A stretch of DNA of 64,000 bases from Ichthyophis bannanicus (Eukaryota; Chordata; Amphibia; Gymnophiona; Ichthyophiidae), in contig JAWIIG010000025.1 in assembly GCA_033557465.1 (NCBI GenBank), forward strand, positions 9,230,501 through 9,294,500, written 5' to 3'. Positions 30,271 through 41,992 of this stretch are shown one piece after another. A program made the translations under genes and the position numbers. Position 1 is the stretch's first letter; each line of letters opens with the position of its first letter. The notes under the pieces are model-generated. The model saw nothing but the letters and a program-made list of their open reading frames with translations, was not told where the DNA came from and did not search any database.

Positions 30271-32091
30271 CAATGGCTTCCAGCGGTTTCAAGAAGTGTG
30301 ATCGGTGTAAAAAGTTGATGTCTCACCGACACACACGACTGCTGCCTTCGGTGCCTCGGTCCTGATCACGACCCTAAGACGTGTGGACCATGTGGAAAGA
30401 TGTCTTCCAAGGCACTGCAAAGTCGCCAGCAGCAGAAAGAAAGGCTTTTCTCGGACTCAGCCTCCGGCCGGGCCCGGACCTCGTCTGAGGCCTCGACATC
30501 TCGGGATTCGGATCCCGAGCGCCGTCGAAGCTCCTCGGACAGGGGGTCCCCCGACTGGGAACGCAAGAGGACAAGAGAAGCCTGCCAAAGTTCCTCGCTT
30601 GGAGCCGGAGTCTGCTGGACACGTAAGCCCTGTGGTCCTCGAGGACTCTCCTCCCAGAGAGCCGACGTCGGGCCCGGCGCCGCCGGGACCCCAGTCGGTG
30701 GCTGCTCCATCTCCCGAGCTGAGTCTCAGGATGACGGAGAGCAGACTGTCTGCCTTCATGGAGCAGCAGCGGGCACTGATGGCCAGCCTGTCTGGCGCAT
30801 CTGCCCCGACCACTGGGACATCGACATCGAAGTCGACCCCGGAGACCGAGCCTATGCTAGAGTCCATCATGGCTCGAAGTCGACCTCGGTCACGGTCTCC
30901 CTCGACTTCCCATTCGGGACCGAGGGCGTCGACGCCGGTGCCTCCGGCGTCGGGGCGGGTGCTCCAGGGCCCCGCGGGGTCGGATCCTGACTCCTCATCG
31001 GACGAGTCCGCCTGGGAGATGGAGGATGAGGAGTCCCCTGACACATTCAAGACTCGGTGCGTCCCCTCTGACTCACCGCAGTCTGAGCCCCGGAGTAGAT
31101 CCCCTCCGGAGGACACCCGGTTCTCGGAGTTTGTCCGAGATATGGCGACCGCGTTGGCTATTCCGGCGGACCCCGAGGAAGAGCCTTGAGCTGAAGAGCT
31201 CGAGGCCCTACAGTACGACTCTCCTCCGAAGGAGGCCTTTACTGTCCCAGTTCCTCCGATGCTGGAACGCCTCCTCTTCCGGATTTGGGAGGCACTGGCC
31301 TCGGCGCCGGTTCTAAGCAAGCGAGTCGATTCGATTTATCGACTCCGGAAGAGCTCTGGCTTTCAGAAGGCACAGCTACCACACCATTCCATGGTGGTGG
31401 AATCGACCATGCATCGTCTGAAAAGCCAGAAGATGCACTCTGCGGTGCCCCCCGGCAGGGAGGCCCGGAACCTCGATGGTGTGGGTAGAAAGTGCTTCCA
31501 GGGCTCGATGCTTGCTTGCCGTGTCCAGTCTTACCAGCTGTACATGGGCATGTACTTGCGAGACCTGGCCAAGGAGTTGGCCGGGTTTTCTGCTGGTCTC
31601 TCAGGGGAGCCCTTGCAGAGATTCAAGTCCTTGTCCTAGGGGATTCGGGCGTGCTCGAAGTTAGTCCCGCGCCGCCTACGATGGCTTCGAGGCTTCGGCC
31701 CGAGTTGCGGCAGCCGGCATCGCGGCTCGACGCCAGGCATGGTTGCAGTCATCGGACCTCGAGCCATGGGTTCAGGACAAGTTGGTCGCTGTCCCTTGCC
31801 GAGATGAAAACCTTTTTGGCAAGCCCAAGGCCGAGAAGGCCGCACAGCTCGAGACGGAGCACCTTACAAGGACAAGGCTGTCTAGGAAGACCTCTTTCCC
31901 CTTCTCACAAGAAGAAGGCTTCGGGTAAGAAGCCCTTTTACCCGAGGAAGGGCACTGCCTACCCTCAGTATCAGGCTGCCCAAGCAGCACCCCAGGGTCA
32001 GTAAGCCAAGGGGCAGGGTAATGGGCCCCGTAGGCAGAGGACCCCCAAGCCTCCGGCCCCTGCTCCCACTCAGCAGGGTGGGGGTTTTTGA
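30271..32091 (+). pseudogene. gag: DIRS E gag, broken
   Basis: Starts at ATG 30271 with the Cys/His module (FKKCDRCKKLM...), but a frame change after about 16 codons moves the rest (HDCCLRCLG-type part, HDPKTCGPCG) to the frame of 30383-31639. A TGA at 31187-31189 interrupts an acidic stretch. Conserved blocks are SSGFQKAQLPHHSMV and REARNLDGVGRKCFQ. Another shift near 31640 moves to the frame of 31492-32004, which meets TAA at 32002-32004. Read past that, the gag frame ends GGT TTT TGA C at 32083-32092, the same junction as in B and D. Confidence 0.82.
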
Positions 32092-32092
32092 C
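32086..32092 (+). promoter_or_regulatory. Candidate +1 frameshift site, DIRS E
   Basis: TTT TGA C with TGA at 32089-32091; the pol frame starts as TTT GAC TCC from 32087. Same layout as copies B and D despite family divergence. One caveat: an ATG lies upstream in the pol frame at 32021. Confidence 0.55.
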
Positions 32093-34003
32093 TCCTTGAG
32101 CGTAGCCTCTCAGTCCCTGCTCTCCCAACCCTGCACAGGAGGTCGCCTCGCCCTCTTTGCCCACCAGTGGCCCCACATCACTGGGGACAGTTGGGTGTTG
32201 AACATAGTCCACAGGAGCTATGCACTGCATTTTCACCAACTTCCTCCGCCATACTTTCCAGGGGAACCTCCAAGGCCTCCCCTGCACACAGACCTTCTCC
32301 TTCAAGAGCTTCAAGGTCTGTTGGTGGATAGGGCGGTGGAGCCTGTGCCTCCCCACTTGCAAGGTCACGGGTTCTACTCCAGGTATTTCCTGGTGCCCAA
32401 AAGAACCAGTGGCCTTCGACCCATTCTGGACCTCAGGAACCTCAGCAAGTTCCTAGAGAAAGAAAAGTTCAAGATGCTTACTCTTGGAACACTTCTGCCC
32501 TACCTCCAACAGGGAGATTGGCTATGCTCCTTAGATCTAAAGGATGCGTACACTCACATCCTCATTCATCCAGACCACAGAAAGTACCTCAGGTTCATGG
32601 TGGGAGGAAACCATTATCAGTAGAGAGTACTGCCTTTTGGCCTCACCTCCGCTCCCAGGGTCTTTACCAAATGCCTGGCAGTGGTGGCGGCCTACCTGAG
32701 AAATCAGGGAATCTTTGCCTTCCCCTATCTGGACGACTGGCTCATCAGGGGTCAGACGTGCCAGGAGGCCAGACAAGCCACCCTCAGAACTATTGCTCTT
32801 CTTCAAAGCCTGGGGTTTGTAATAAACTTCGCAAAGTCCACTTTGCTGCCCTCCCAGAACTTAGAGTTCATAGGAGCAAGGCTGGACTCTCTGCTGGCAA
32901 AGGCTTTCTTGCCAGAAGACAGAGCACAAAGATTGATAGCCTTGGCAAACCAGTTTCTCAGCAGGTCACTGGTCTCCGCCAGACTCTGCCTGAGGCTTCT
33001 AGGCCACATGGCTTCGACAGTACATGTGACCCCCAATGCCAGGCTCCATATGAGGCCTGCACAGTGGTGCCTTCGAACTCAGTGGTCACAGGCCACAGGC
33101 AGCCTCAGAGACAGGATAAGGGTGTCCAGACAATTTCTGATCTCCCTCAGCTGGTGGCTGCACCCACCCAATCTACTAAAAGGGGTACCCTTTCAAATTC
33201 CTGGGTACACAGTGGTACTGACCACAGACGCCTCCCTGCAGGGCTGGGGAGCTCATTGTCTGAACAAGTGCACCCAGGGCCTGTGGTCTCCTTGGGAGGC
33301 TGCACAGCAGATCAATCTCCTAGAACTCAGGGCTATTCGCTTGGCCCTCAAAGCTTTCTCTCCTACCCTGGCTCATCAATCTGTCCTGGTTCAGACAGAC
33401 AACCAGGTGGCCATGTTTTATGTGAACAAACAGGGTGGGACTGGGTCCAGGCTCCTTTGTCGGGAGGCTCAGGACCTTTGTTCATTTGCCCTCAAGCACA
33501 ACAGGCTCCTCAGGGCTGTGTACCTTCCAGGCCAGGAAAACTACCTGGCCGACAAGTTGAGCAGAATTTTGCAGCCCCACGAGTGGCAGCTGCATCCCTT
33601 AGTAGTTTAGAAGATCTTCCTGAAATGGGGTTTCCCTTTGATAGATCTGTTTGCCAGTCCACTGAACAAGCAACTGCCAAAGTTCTGCTCCAGGCAACCG
33701 CATCCTCTGCGAATAGCAGCAGATGCTTTTCTGATTCCATGGTCTCAGGGCCTCCTGTATGCGTTTCCTCCCACGCCCTTGGTGGCCCGAACTCTGTTCA
33801 AGATCCTTCAGGACAAGGCCTCGGTCCTGCTGGTAGCTCCCAGATGGCCGAGACAGCCTTGGTTTCCACTTCTGCTACAGTTGGCGGTGGATCCCCCACT
33901 GCCTCTGGGGTTGCAACCCGACCTTCTCTCTCAGGAGCAGGGTTCCCTTCTGCACCCCAATCTCAAAGCTCTCAATTTGATGGCCTGGAGGCTGCAAGGG
34001 TAG
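32087..34003 (+). pseudogene. pol: DIRS E RT-RNase H-methylase-like, nonsense-broken
   Basis: One frame with stops at 32621-32623 (TAG, between NHYQ and RVLPFG), 33608-33610 (TAG) and the natural-looking end near 34001. RT motifs: SLDLKDAYTH, LPFGLTSAP and YLDDWL. RNase H: TTDAS, LELRA, QTDNQ, ADKLSRIL. Methylase-like: IDLFASPLNKQLPKF and LVAPRWP. Catalytic residues are conserved, so loss of function comes from the stops. Confidence 0.88.
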
Positions 34004-34644
34004 TTTGGGCTCCCTGGGGCCTACCTCAGGAGGTTGAGGAGGTTGTCCTAGCCTCTAGGAAACAGTCCACTAGGAAAACCTATGCTCTCAAATGGAAAAG
34101 GTTTTCTCTGTGGTGTCAGCTACGTACAGAGGATGCTTTCTCCTGTACTGTGCCAGTGGTGCTTCAGTACTTACTACACTTGTCCAATCAGGGACTTAAG
34201 TCCAATTCTGTTCGGGTCCACCTCTCAGCTCTAGCAGTTCACCACCCATTGGTGGAAGGACATCCTCTGTCAGTTCACCCCTTGGTGTCCCGCTTTCTCA
34301 GGGGCTTGCTTTTGCTCAAGCCTCCAATCCGTCCTCCTGCTCCTGAGTGGGAGTTGAATGTGGTCTTGCAGCAGCTGACTCGCCCACCCTTTGAGCCGAT
34401 GGCTACTTGCCCTCTACGCTTCCTGTCCTGGAAGACACTCTTCCTAGTAGCCCTTACCTTGGCCAGGCGAGTGAGTGAGCTTCAGGCCCTGGTCTGTGAT
34501 AGGCCTTACACTCGCTTCTATAGGAACAGGGTAGTCCTTAGGACTCATCCAAAGTTCCTCCCAAAGGTTGTCTCCTCCTTCCACCTTAACCAGGAGGTGG
34601 TTCTTCCAACATTCTTTCCTAGGCCTCATGCAAGCCAGGCCTAA
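32518..34644 (+). pseudogene. DIRS E -1 overlapping frame leading into the recombinase
   Basis: A 708-codon frame, -1 relative to RT-RNase H. The first ~500 codons overlap RT-RNase H and match no known domain. From about 34020 it is the tyrosine recombinase: SRKQSTRKTYALKWKRF, the four-helix N-terminal part, and catalytic Arg in LARRVSELQAL. It ends at TAA 34642-34644. Confidence 0.75.
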
Positions 34645-35034
34645 GCAGTTCTGCATACCCTGGACTGTAGGAGGGCCTTATCCTTCTACCTTCACCGTAC
34701 GCAGGGACATAGAAGGGCTACTCAGCTCTTCATATCTTTTGACCCTAATAATTTGGGGTTAGCTGTGTCCAAGCGTACCTTGTCCATCTGGGTGGCTGAC
34801 TGTATCACCTGGGCTTACAAGGCGGCTGACCTTCCTTTGCAGGGTCGGGTCACAGCCCATCGTGTCAGGGCAATGGCTGCCTCAGTGGCTCATCTCCGCT
34901 CTGTGCCCTTGGTAGACATCTGCAAGGCTCCAACTTGGTCTTCAAGCCAGACTTTTGCGGCCCATTACTGTCTGGAGTCCCGTAGGGACAGTGCTTTTGG
35001 CCAAGCAGTACTCCGGAATCTCTTTGAGGTTTAG
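34645..35034 (+). pseudogene. DIRS E recombinase, C-terminal part
   Basis: Same frame as the preceding entry after the stop at 34642-34644. It carries AVLHTLDCRRALSFYLH, the H-x-x-R box in TAHRVRAMA and the catalytic tyrosine in FAAHYCLES, ending at TAG after LRNLFEV. All catalytic residues are present. Confidence 0.85.
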
Positions 35035-35161
35035 GCAACTCCTGCCCTCTGTTGGGCTACCGGTGGAGGTTGTGTCAGTGAAAAGCCTTTCTTTGCTGCT
35101 GAGATTAGAGGGAGTTCTCTTGTTCAGCCTGGGTTCCTGGTAGCCCAGAGCTAGGGAGTCA

Positions 35162-35261
35162 CCCATATGTGAGGACTGACTTCCTGCTTGGTCCTGGAGA
35201 AAGAGTAGTTACTCACCTGTAACAGGTGTTCTCCAGGAGCAGCAGGAATCAGTCCTCACAA
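35162..35261 (+). repeat. Internal complementary region of DIRS E
   Basis: GGTCCTGGAGAA|AGAGTAGTTACTC joins the complements of the left and right ends. The complement of this junction equals the sequence across the E/F boundary at 35527/35528. Confidence 0.9.
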
Positions 35262-35344
35262 CCCTCCCTCCTCCCCTGGGAGTTGCAGTTGTACATAGTT
35301 TATTTTTTCATTTTTGTTTGCTGTTCTTAGCTATGTCATTTGAC

Positions 35345-35527
35345 TGAGGTAAGATGGCAGCTTTAGGCGGGAAGGGAACCGCGCATGCGTGCCTGCATTC
35401 CCAAAGGCTTTCATAGAAAGCTGGGGAAATGCTCCACTGGGGCTTCATCGGCATCGATGACACCCATATGTGAGGACTGATTCCTGCTGCTCCTGGAGAA
35501 CACCTGTTACAGGTGAGTAACTACTCT
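35345..35527 (+). repeat. Right inverted terminus of DIRS E
   Basis: Inverted match of 29861-30025 (for example the segment around CCGCGCATGCGTGCC), with outer extension ending GGTGAGTAACTACTCT. Confidence 0.9.
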
Positions 35528-35901
35528 TTCTCCAGGAACAAGCAGAAAGTCAGTCCTCACATATGGGTGATGTCGGCACCAACGGAGCCCCCGCAAAAGC
35601 ATCTCCCCAGCTTTCAAAGAAAGCCTTTGAGAGATGTTACCATGCATGTGTGGTCCCCTTCCCACCCAAGGGTGCCATCTTATTCGGTCTCCTTTTTTCC
35701 GCAGAGCCTGACAGATGTCTGTCTTTTTACCCTGGAAAAAGTTCATCTTTTTTGCATTCAACTGTCTTTTCTTTTCTCCGGTTAGCACCGGTCCCTTTCC
35801 CACCTCTGAGTCCAGTTGCCCCAGAATCGAGTCTTGGACCCATTTTTTGTTTTCTTTTGGTGCCTTTTTCTATCCGCTAGCCGCATCGAGGGTCTTCAAC
35901 C

Positions 35902-36570
35902 TTGCCGGGGTCTTTTTTGCCCCAATGGGCCAGTGGGTTCAAAAAGTGTGAATGGTGCACAGAAAACATGTCCTTCACCAATACACACGACTGCTGTCTC
36001 CAGTGTCTAGGTGCTAATCATGACCCAGAGGTCTGCGCCCTGCGAAAAAAGATGCCTGCAAAGGCCATCCAGCGTCAGCAAAAGCAAGACGACATCTTCC
36101 ACAGATCAGATTCTGCTCCGGTAGCCTCACGCTCTATGGCCCTGCACGGATCCTCTGCGTCATGTAAAGCCCCTGCGGCGCCCGATCAGGTTGGCAGACA
36201 CTCCGACAAGGGTTCTCTGGAGCGGGAGTGCAAGAAGAAGAAATCCTCGAATTTCATCCTGGGACTCAGATACACAAGGCAAGTCCCGCAGAGAGTACCC
36301 GGAGCGGCCAGTGAAGGTTCCCTGAACAGACACCGAGGCCTCCTGGGATGTGTCCCGGACTCCCAGGGCCTATCCCATTGAGGACTCCCTCTCCTCACAG
36401 ATGCTGGACCCAGTTACCCCGATGTCCACGTCAAAGGCTGCAACTGCTGAGTGGGATGCCAGGATGATGGCACTGGAGCTCAGTGTCACTGCCTTCCTTG
36501 CCTCGCAGCAAGCATCTATGCCTGGCCCCACTGGTGGCTCGTCACGGGGCCCTGGGCCGGGGAAGCCTGC
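35902..36570 (+). pseudogene. gag: DIRS F gag fragment
   Basis: The Cys/His module is intact (FKKCEWCTENMSF, NTHDCCLQCLG, HDPEVCAL). The frame breaks up beyond the first ~90 codons and ends at 36381. At about 36570 an internal deletion joins the remains to the middle of the RT region. Confidence 0.8.
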
Positions 36571-37640
36571 CTGACAGCGTCACGCACAATCCTCCTCCTT
36601 GAGCGTCTGGGGTTCTTGGTCAACTGCCCCAAGTCCCACCTCGAACCAGTACAAGCCTTGGAGTTTATCGGCACACGCCTCGACACTCAGCGGATGATCA
36701 CCTTTCTGCCAGCAGTCTGCATGGCTCGCCTCCGAGCCCAGGCAACCCAGATCCAGAGCAACACTCGGGTCATGGTGCGGACTATGCTGCATCTCCTGGG
36801 GCACATGACCGCCACCGTCCATGTGGTTCCACATGCCCGCATGCACATATGGACGGCCCAGTGGTGCCTCCGCACTCAGTGGAGCCTAGCCTTCGGTCAC
36901 CTCAGAGACCCCATGCAGGTCTCCCACAACCTTCGCAGGTCCTTAGACTGGTGGCAGGACCCCTGCAACCTTCTCCGGGGGGCTGCCCTTCCAGATCCTA
37001 CAGCAGAAACTAGTGCTGACAACAGATGCCTCCCTGCTAGGGTGGGAAGCCCACTGCAGTGCACTGTGCACGCAGGGACGATGGTCACCCAAAGAGTCTT
37101 AACAGCAAATAAACTTGCTCGAGTTTTGGGCGGTCCGTTGGGCCCTGAGGGCCTTCGAGGACCATCTCAAAGGAAAGTCTGTGCTCGTGCAGACCGACAA
37201 CCGAGTGGCGATGTTCTACATCAACAAGGAGGGGGGCACAAGATCACATCTCTACCGGGAAGCAGTCCTCCTCTGCTCCTTCGCCTTCCATCAGGGGATG
37301 ACCCTACGAGCGGTCTACCTCCCTGGCCACAATAACGTCCTTGTGGACAAACTTAGCAGGATCCTCTGCCCTCACGAATGGCGGCTGGACCCGGAGGTGA
37401 CCAGCTTGCTGTTCCATTGGTGGGGGATCCCGACCGTGGACCTGTTCGCCAGCCCAATGAACACACAGCTCCCCTGCTTCTGTGGCCCGGTCCTACACCC
37501 GAGCAGGGAGGCTCCGGATGTGTTCCTCTTGAGCTGGACCTCCAGGCTTCTCTATGCATTCCCTCCTCTCCCTACACCCAAACCTGGCCGCGTTGTCCCT
37601 TGCAGCCTGGCAGCTGAGCGGGTCTCCCTAGCCACATTAG
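36570..37640 (+). pseudogene. pol: DIRS F RT C-terminus, RNase H and methylase-like part
   Basis: Begins after the YLDD site, at LLERLGFLVNCPKS, so the RT active site is gone. A frame change near 37010-37110 separates the RT end from RNase H (QTDNRVAMFYINKEGG, VDKLSRIL). The methylase-like part VDLFASPMNTQLPCF is shortened before the recombinase. Confidence 0.82.
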
Positions 37641-38590
37641 ATGTCCCGGAGGAGGTCCTCCTCTCATTGAGGAAGGACTCGACGAGACGAGCTTACACCT
37701 TCAAGTGGCGACTTTTCTCAGTCTGGTGCTTCCAACTCCAGATCGACCCTTTCTCTTGTCCCACTCGCTGGGTCCTCCAGTACCTTCTCCATCTCTTGAA
37801 GGAGGGTCTGAAGTCGAACTCTATCAGGGTACACCTGAGCGCCATCTCAGTGACCCACCTCCCCATATAGGGCAAACCCCTCTCGGAGCAGACCTTGGTC
37901 TCCCGCTTTATGCGGGGTCTCTTGCTGTCCAAACCTCCCATCCAGCCTTCCCAGGCAGAGTGGGACCTGAACGTAGTGCTCATGCAGCTTACCTGTTCAC
38001 CCTTTGAGCCGATGGTGACGTGCTTGCTTCGGCACCTATCCTGGAAGGTGGTCTTCCTGGTGTCTTTGACCTCGGCCCGCAGAGTCAGCGAGCTCCAGGC
38101 TGTCATGGCTGAAGCTCCTTACACCAGGTTCTATAGGAAGAGGGTGGTCCTCCGTACCCATCCCAAGTTCCTGCTGAAGGTTTTCTTGGATTTTCATCTC
38201 AATCAGGAGATAGTCTTGCCGACCTTCTTCCCAAGATTCCATGCCGACCAGGCGTCGGCAGTTTTGCATACACTCGACTGCAAGAGGGCTCTTGCCTTCT
38301 ATCTGCAGTGCATCCAGCCTCATCGCAAGTCTGGCTGACTCTTTGTGACCTACAATCCCAATCGCCTGGGGCAGGCAGTCACAAAACGCACCCTCTCCAT
38401 CTGGGTGGTGGACTGCATCGCCTTCGCTCATGCGAAGGCGGGCGCCCTGTTGTATCGCCGGGTGACCACACACGGCATCCGAGCCAAGGCAGCTTCGGTA
38501 GCTTCGTTGCGTTCAGTGCCTCTGACAGACATCTGCCGGGCTGCGACCTGGATGTACTCCGTAATCTGCTTGGGGTATAAGCAACTCCTG
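37640..38590 (+). pseudogene. DIRS F tyrosine recombinase lacking its tyrosine
   Basis: One frame with stops at 37868-37870 (TAG) and 38336-38338 (TGA). Arg box SARRVSELQAV and H-x-x-R box THGIRAKA are present. A deletion of about 70 bp near 38550, judged against copy E, removes the HYCLE segment with the catalytic tyrosine. Confidence 0.82.
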
Positions 38591-38729
38591 CCCTCCAACC
38601 CTTCGATGGCTACTGAGGGTTTTGCCCTGGGGACCCAAGGACTCGGACTCTTTCGGGCATCGGCTTCTACTTACGACCTCGCGGAGGCATTTTTGATTAC
38701 AGGTTTGGTAGCCTGTATCTGGGGAGTCC

Positions 38730-38826
38730 CATAAGTGAGGACTGACTTCCTGCTTGTTCCTGGAGAAAGCATAGTTACTCACCTGTAACAGGTGTTCTCC
38801 AGGGACAGCAGTAATCAGTCCTCACT
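38730..38826 (+). repeat. Internal complementary region of DIRS F
   Basis: CTTGTTCCTGGAGAA|AGCATAGTTACTCACC, the same two-part structure as in B and E. Intact in spite of the coding losses. Confidence 0.88.
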
Positions 38827-39028
38827 ACCCTCCCATCTCCCCTGATGAGTTGCTGGATTTTTTATCCTTCCCTTGCCATCTGCTTGGTAGGACTCGAGCT
38901 AAGGGACCTGACTGAGCAAGATGGCACCTTTGGGCGAGAAGAGGACCACGCATGTGTGGCAGCAATCCCAAAGGCTTTCTTTGAAAGCTGGAGAATTGCT
39001 CCGCGCGGGCTCCGTCAGTGCCGACGTC

Positions 39029-39034
39029 ACCTAT
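39029..39034. repeat. Target-site duplication of CR1, left copy
   Basis: ACCTAT here and at 43394-43399 flank the CR1. DIRS F terminus reads continuously across it (GACGTC-ACCTAT-AAGTGATGG). Confidence 0.75.
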
Positions 39035-39219
39035 CGAAACATAGAAACATGATGACAGAAAAAGACCACATGGCCTATCTAGTCTGTCCTTCCATATCAA
39101 CAACTACAACAGTCCACTCTTTACCTTTAGAGATCCTCTGTGTTGGTCCCATGCTTTTTTGAATTCAGTTACTGTCCTCATCTCTACCACCTCCACTGGG
39201 AGACTATTCCATGGATCCA

Positions 39220-41973
39220 CTACTCTTTCCGTAAGAGATATTTCCGCATATCACTCCTGAATCTATCTCCCTTCACCCTCATCCCATGTCCCCTCATAGC
39301 AGAACTTGCTTTCAATTGAAAGAGGCTCTCTCCCTGAACATTTATGCCACGGAGGTATTTAAACATCTCAATCACATCACCTCTATCCCGCCTTTCCTCT
39401 AAGGTGTACATATTAAGATCCTTAAGTCTGTCCTCATATGCTTTATAATGAAGTCCACTAATTATTTTAGTAGCCACCCTCTGCACTGACTCCATCCTGT
39501 TCACATCCTTTTGAAGGTGCGGTCTCCAGAATTGCACACTATACTCCAAATGAGGTCGCACCAAAGACTTATACAGAGGCATTATCGCCTCCTTTTTTCT
39601 GCTAGCCATTCCTCTCCGTATGCACCCAAGCATCCTTCTAGCTTTTGCCGTCACCTTTTCTACCTGTTTAGATACTTTAAGATCATCAGACACAACCACG
39701 CCTAGGTCCCGCTCTTCTTTAGTGGACAAAAGTACTTCACCTCCTATACTGTATTGCTCCCTCGGATTGCTGCAGCCCAAATGCATGACCTTACATTTTT
39801 TAACATTAAATCCCAGCTGCCAAATTCTAGACCATTCTTCAAGCTTAGCTAGATCCCTCCTCATGTTATCTACCCCTTCCTGGGTGTCTACTCTATTGCA
39901 GATTTTGGTATCATCCGCAAAGAGGCAAACCTTACCCGACAGCCCTTCCGCTATATCACTAACATAGATGTTAAAAAGAATCGGACCAAGGACAGATCCC
40001 TGGGGCACACCACTGGTAACATCCTTCTCCTCAGAGTGAGCTCCATTTACTTGTACTCTTTGTCGCCTCCCACCCAACCAATTTCTAACCCAAGCAGTAA
40101 CTTTAGGGTCCATCCCTAGGGTGCTCAGTTTGTTTATAAGTCGCCTATGAGGAACAGTGTCAAAGGCTATACTGAAATCTAAATACACCACATCTAGAGC
40201 TCTCCCTCAGTCCAACTCCCTGGTCACCCAGTCAAAGAAATCAATCAGATTTGTCTGACAAGACCTGCCTCTGGTGAATCCATGCTGCCTCGGATCTGGT
40301 AATCCGCTGGACTCCATAAACCTCACTATTTTCTCTTTCAGCAGCGTTTCCAATAATTTACTCACCACCGACGTTAAACTAACCGGCCTGTAGTTTTCAA
40401 CCACATCCTTACTTCCGCTTTTGTGTAAAGGCACCACATGAGCCTCTCTCCAGTCCTTTGGCACCATTCCCAACTCCAACGAGGCATTGAAAAGGTCAGT
40501 CAGTGGAGTTGCTAGAACGTCCCCAAGTTCCCTCAGTATTCTAGGGAGTATCCCATCCGGTCCCATCACTTTGTCTATTTTAAGTTGAGCTAGTTTCTCA
40601 CGAACACAGTCTTCTGAAAATTGTTCAAGATGTCCCTCGCTTCTGTTCCTATTTGTGGGTGTTTTCTGAGGTCCTGCTCCTGGTTCTTCATCTGTGAACA
40701 CAGAACAAAAATATTTGTTAAGCAATTCCGCTTTATCCTTATCAGCTTCTACATATTCCCCCCCTGCACCCTTGAGTCTGACAATACCACTTTTGCCCTT
40801 CCTCTTCTCACTAATATATCTGAAAAATGTCTTATCCCCCCATTTTATTGCATTGGCTATTTCCTCCTCCTTTTGAATCTTTGCCTTCTTGACTACTTTG
40901 CTAGCTTCTCTAAGTTTTTCCAAATACAGATGCCTGTCGTCCTCTCTCTGTGATCTCTTGTATTTCATGAAGGACTCCCTCTTTTTCTTCACTTTTTCAG
41001 CTACTTCCTTCGAAAAACATAGCGGTCTCCTTTTCCTTTTGCCTTTATTTACCATTTTAACAAAAAGGTTGGTTGCCCTTAAAATACCCCCTTTCAGTTT
41101 TGCCCACTGTTTTTCTACATCCCCCAGCTGTTCCCATCCCAGTAACGACGCCCTGAGGTATTGGCCCATCTTCGCAAAGTTAGTCTTCCTAAAGTCTAAG
41201 ATCCTCACCTTGGAATGGATTCTAACAGCCCTAGTCCTAATACTGAACCACACCATCTGGTGATCACTGGATGCAAAATGATCTCCCACTACAACATCAG
41301 AAACACTTTCACCATTGGTAAGCACCAAGTCCAGTATAGCCCCTTCACGTGTGGGGTCTGTTACCAATTGCCTGAATAGTTCTCCCTGTAGAGAATCCAA
41401 GATCTCCTTACTTCTAGATGATACTGCAGCAGGAATGTGCCAATCAACATCTGGCATATTGAAATCTCCTATCAGTAGCACTTCCCCTTTCCTAGCAATG
41501 CTGCGTATGTCTTCAATTAACTCTCTGTCCACCTCTTCCTCTTGTGAGGGAGGTCTGTATATCACACCAATGTAAATAGATTTCTCTTTCCCTCTTTCTA
41601 GTTTAACCCACAATGCCTCCTCTCTCCCTTTTAAGCTCTGTAATTCCAAAGCTTTAATAGTATTTTTTACATATAGTGCCACTCCTCCTCCCCTTCTTCC
41701 TACCCTGTCCTTTCTGAATAAAGTATAGCCAGGTATAGTTACATCCAAATCATGGTTTTCTGTGAACCATGTTTCTGTAACTGCCACTAAATCCAAGTCA
41801 GCCACTCCCACCAAAGCTTCAACATCAGGGATCTTATTTCCCATGCTACGGGCATTTATACACACTGCTTTCCATATGTTACCCCTGTTACCCATTTCCA
41901 TAAAGGTATTTAATGTATCACCTACCTGGGGGCTTTCACTTACCTGGGGGCTTTCTTCACCCATCCCCAACAA
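39220..41973 (-). pseudogene. CR1 ORF2: endonuclease and reverse transcriptase
   Basis: One frame of about 918 codons with a single TGA at 40207-40209. N-terminal APE-type endonuclease: CINARSMGNKIPDVEALV, AVTETWFTENHD, RRGGGVALYVK, and LIGDFNMPDVDW. Reverse transcriptase: MGPDGILPRILREL, YRPVSLTSVVSKLLE, YLDFSIAFDTVPH, SGVPQGSVLGP and the active site FADDTKI, followed by the conserved CR1 C-terminus (LEERRDRGDVIEMFKYL). The enzyme nicks target DNA and copies LINE RNA there. Frame and motifs are intact apart from the stop. Confidence 0.9.
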
Positions 41974-41992
41974 ATCTAGTTTAAAGCCCTCT

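Larger units (their letters stand above)
29861..35527 (+). mobile_element. DIRS retrotransposon copy E, divergent GC-rich family
   Basis: Complete outline: left terminus 29861-30025, gag, RT-RNase H, recombinase, internal complementary region 35162-35261 and right terminus 35345-35527. Protein similarity to copy B is clear but distant, and the base composition is much richer in G+C. Several in-frame stops show it is dead. It ends at AACTACTCT, and copy F begins at the next base. Confidence 0.92.

Noticed and set aside
30457..31320. 287-codon minus-strand frame opposite DIRS E gag
   Set aside because: Composition shadow of GC-rich gag; ends within coding blocks conserved on the plus strand.
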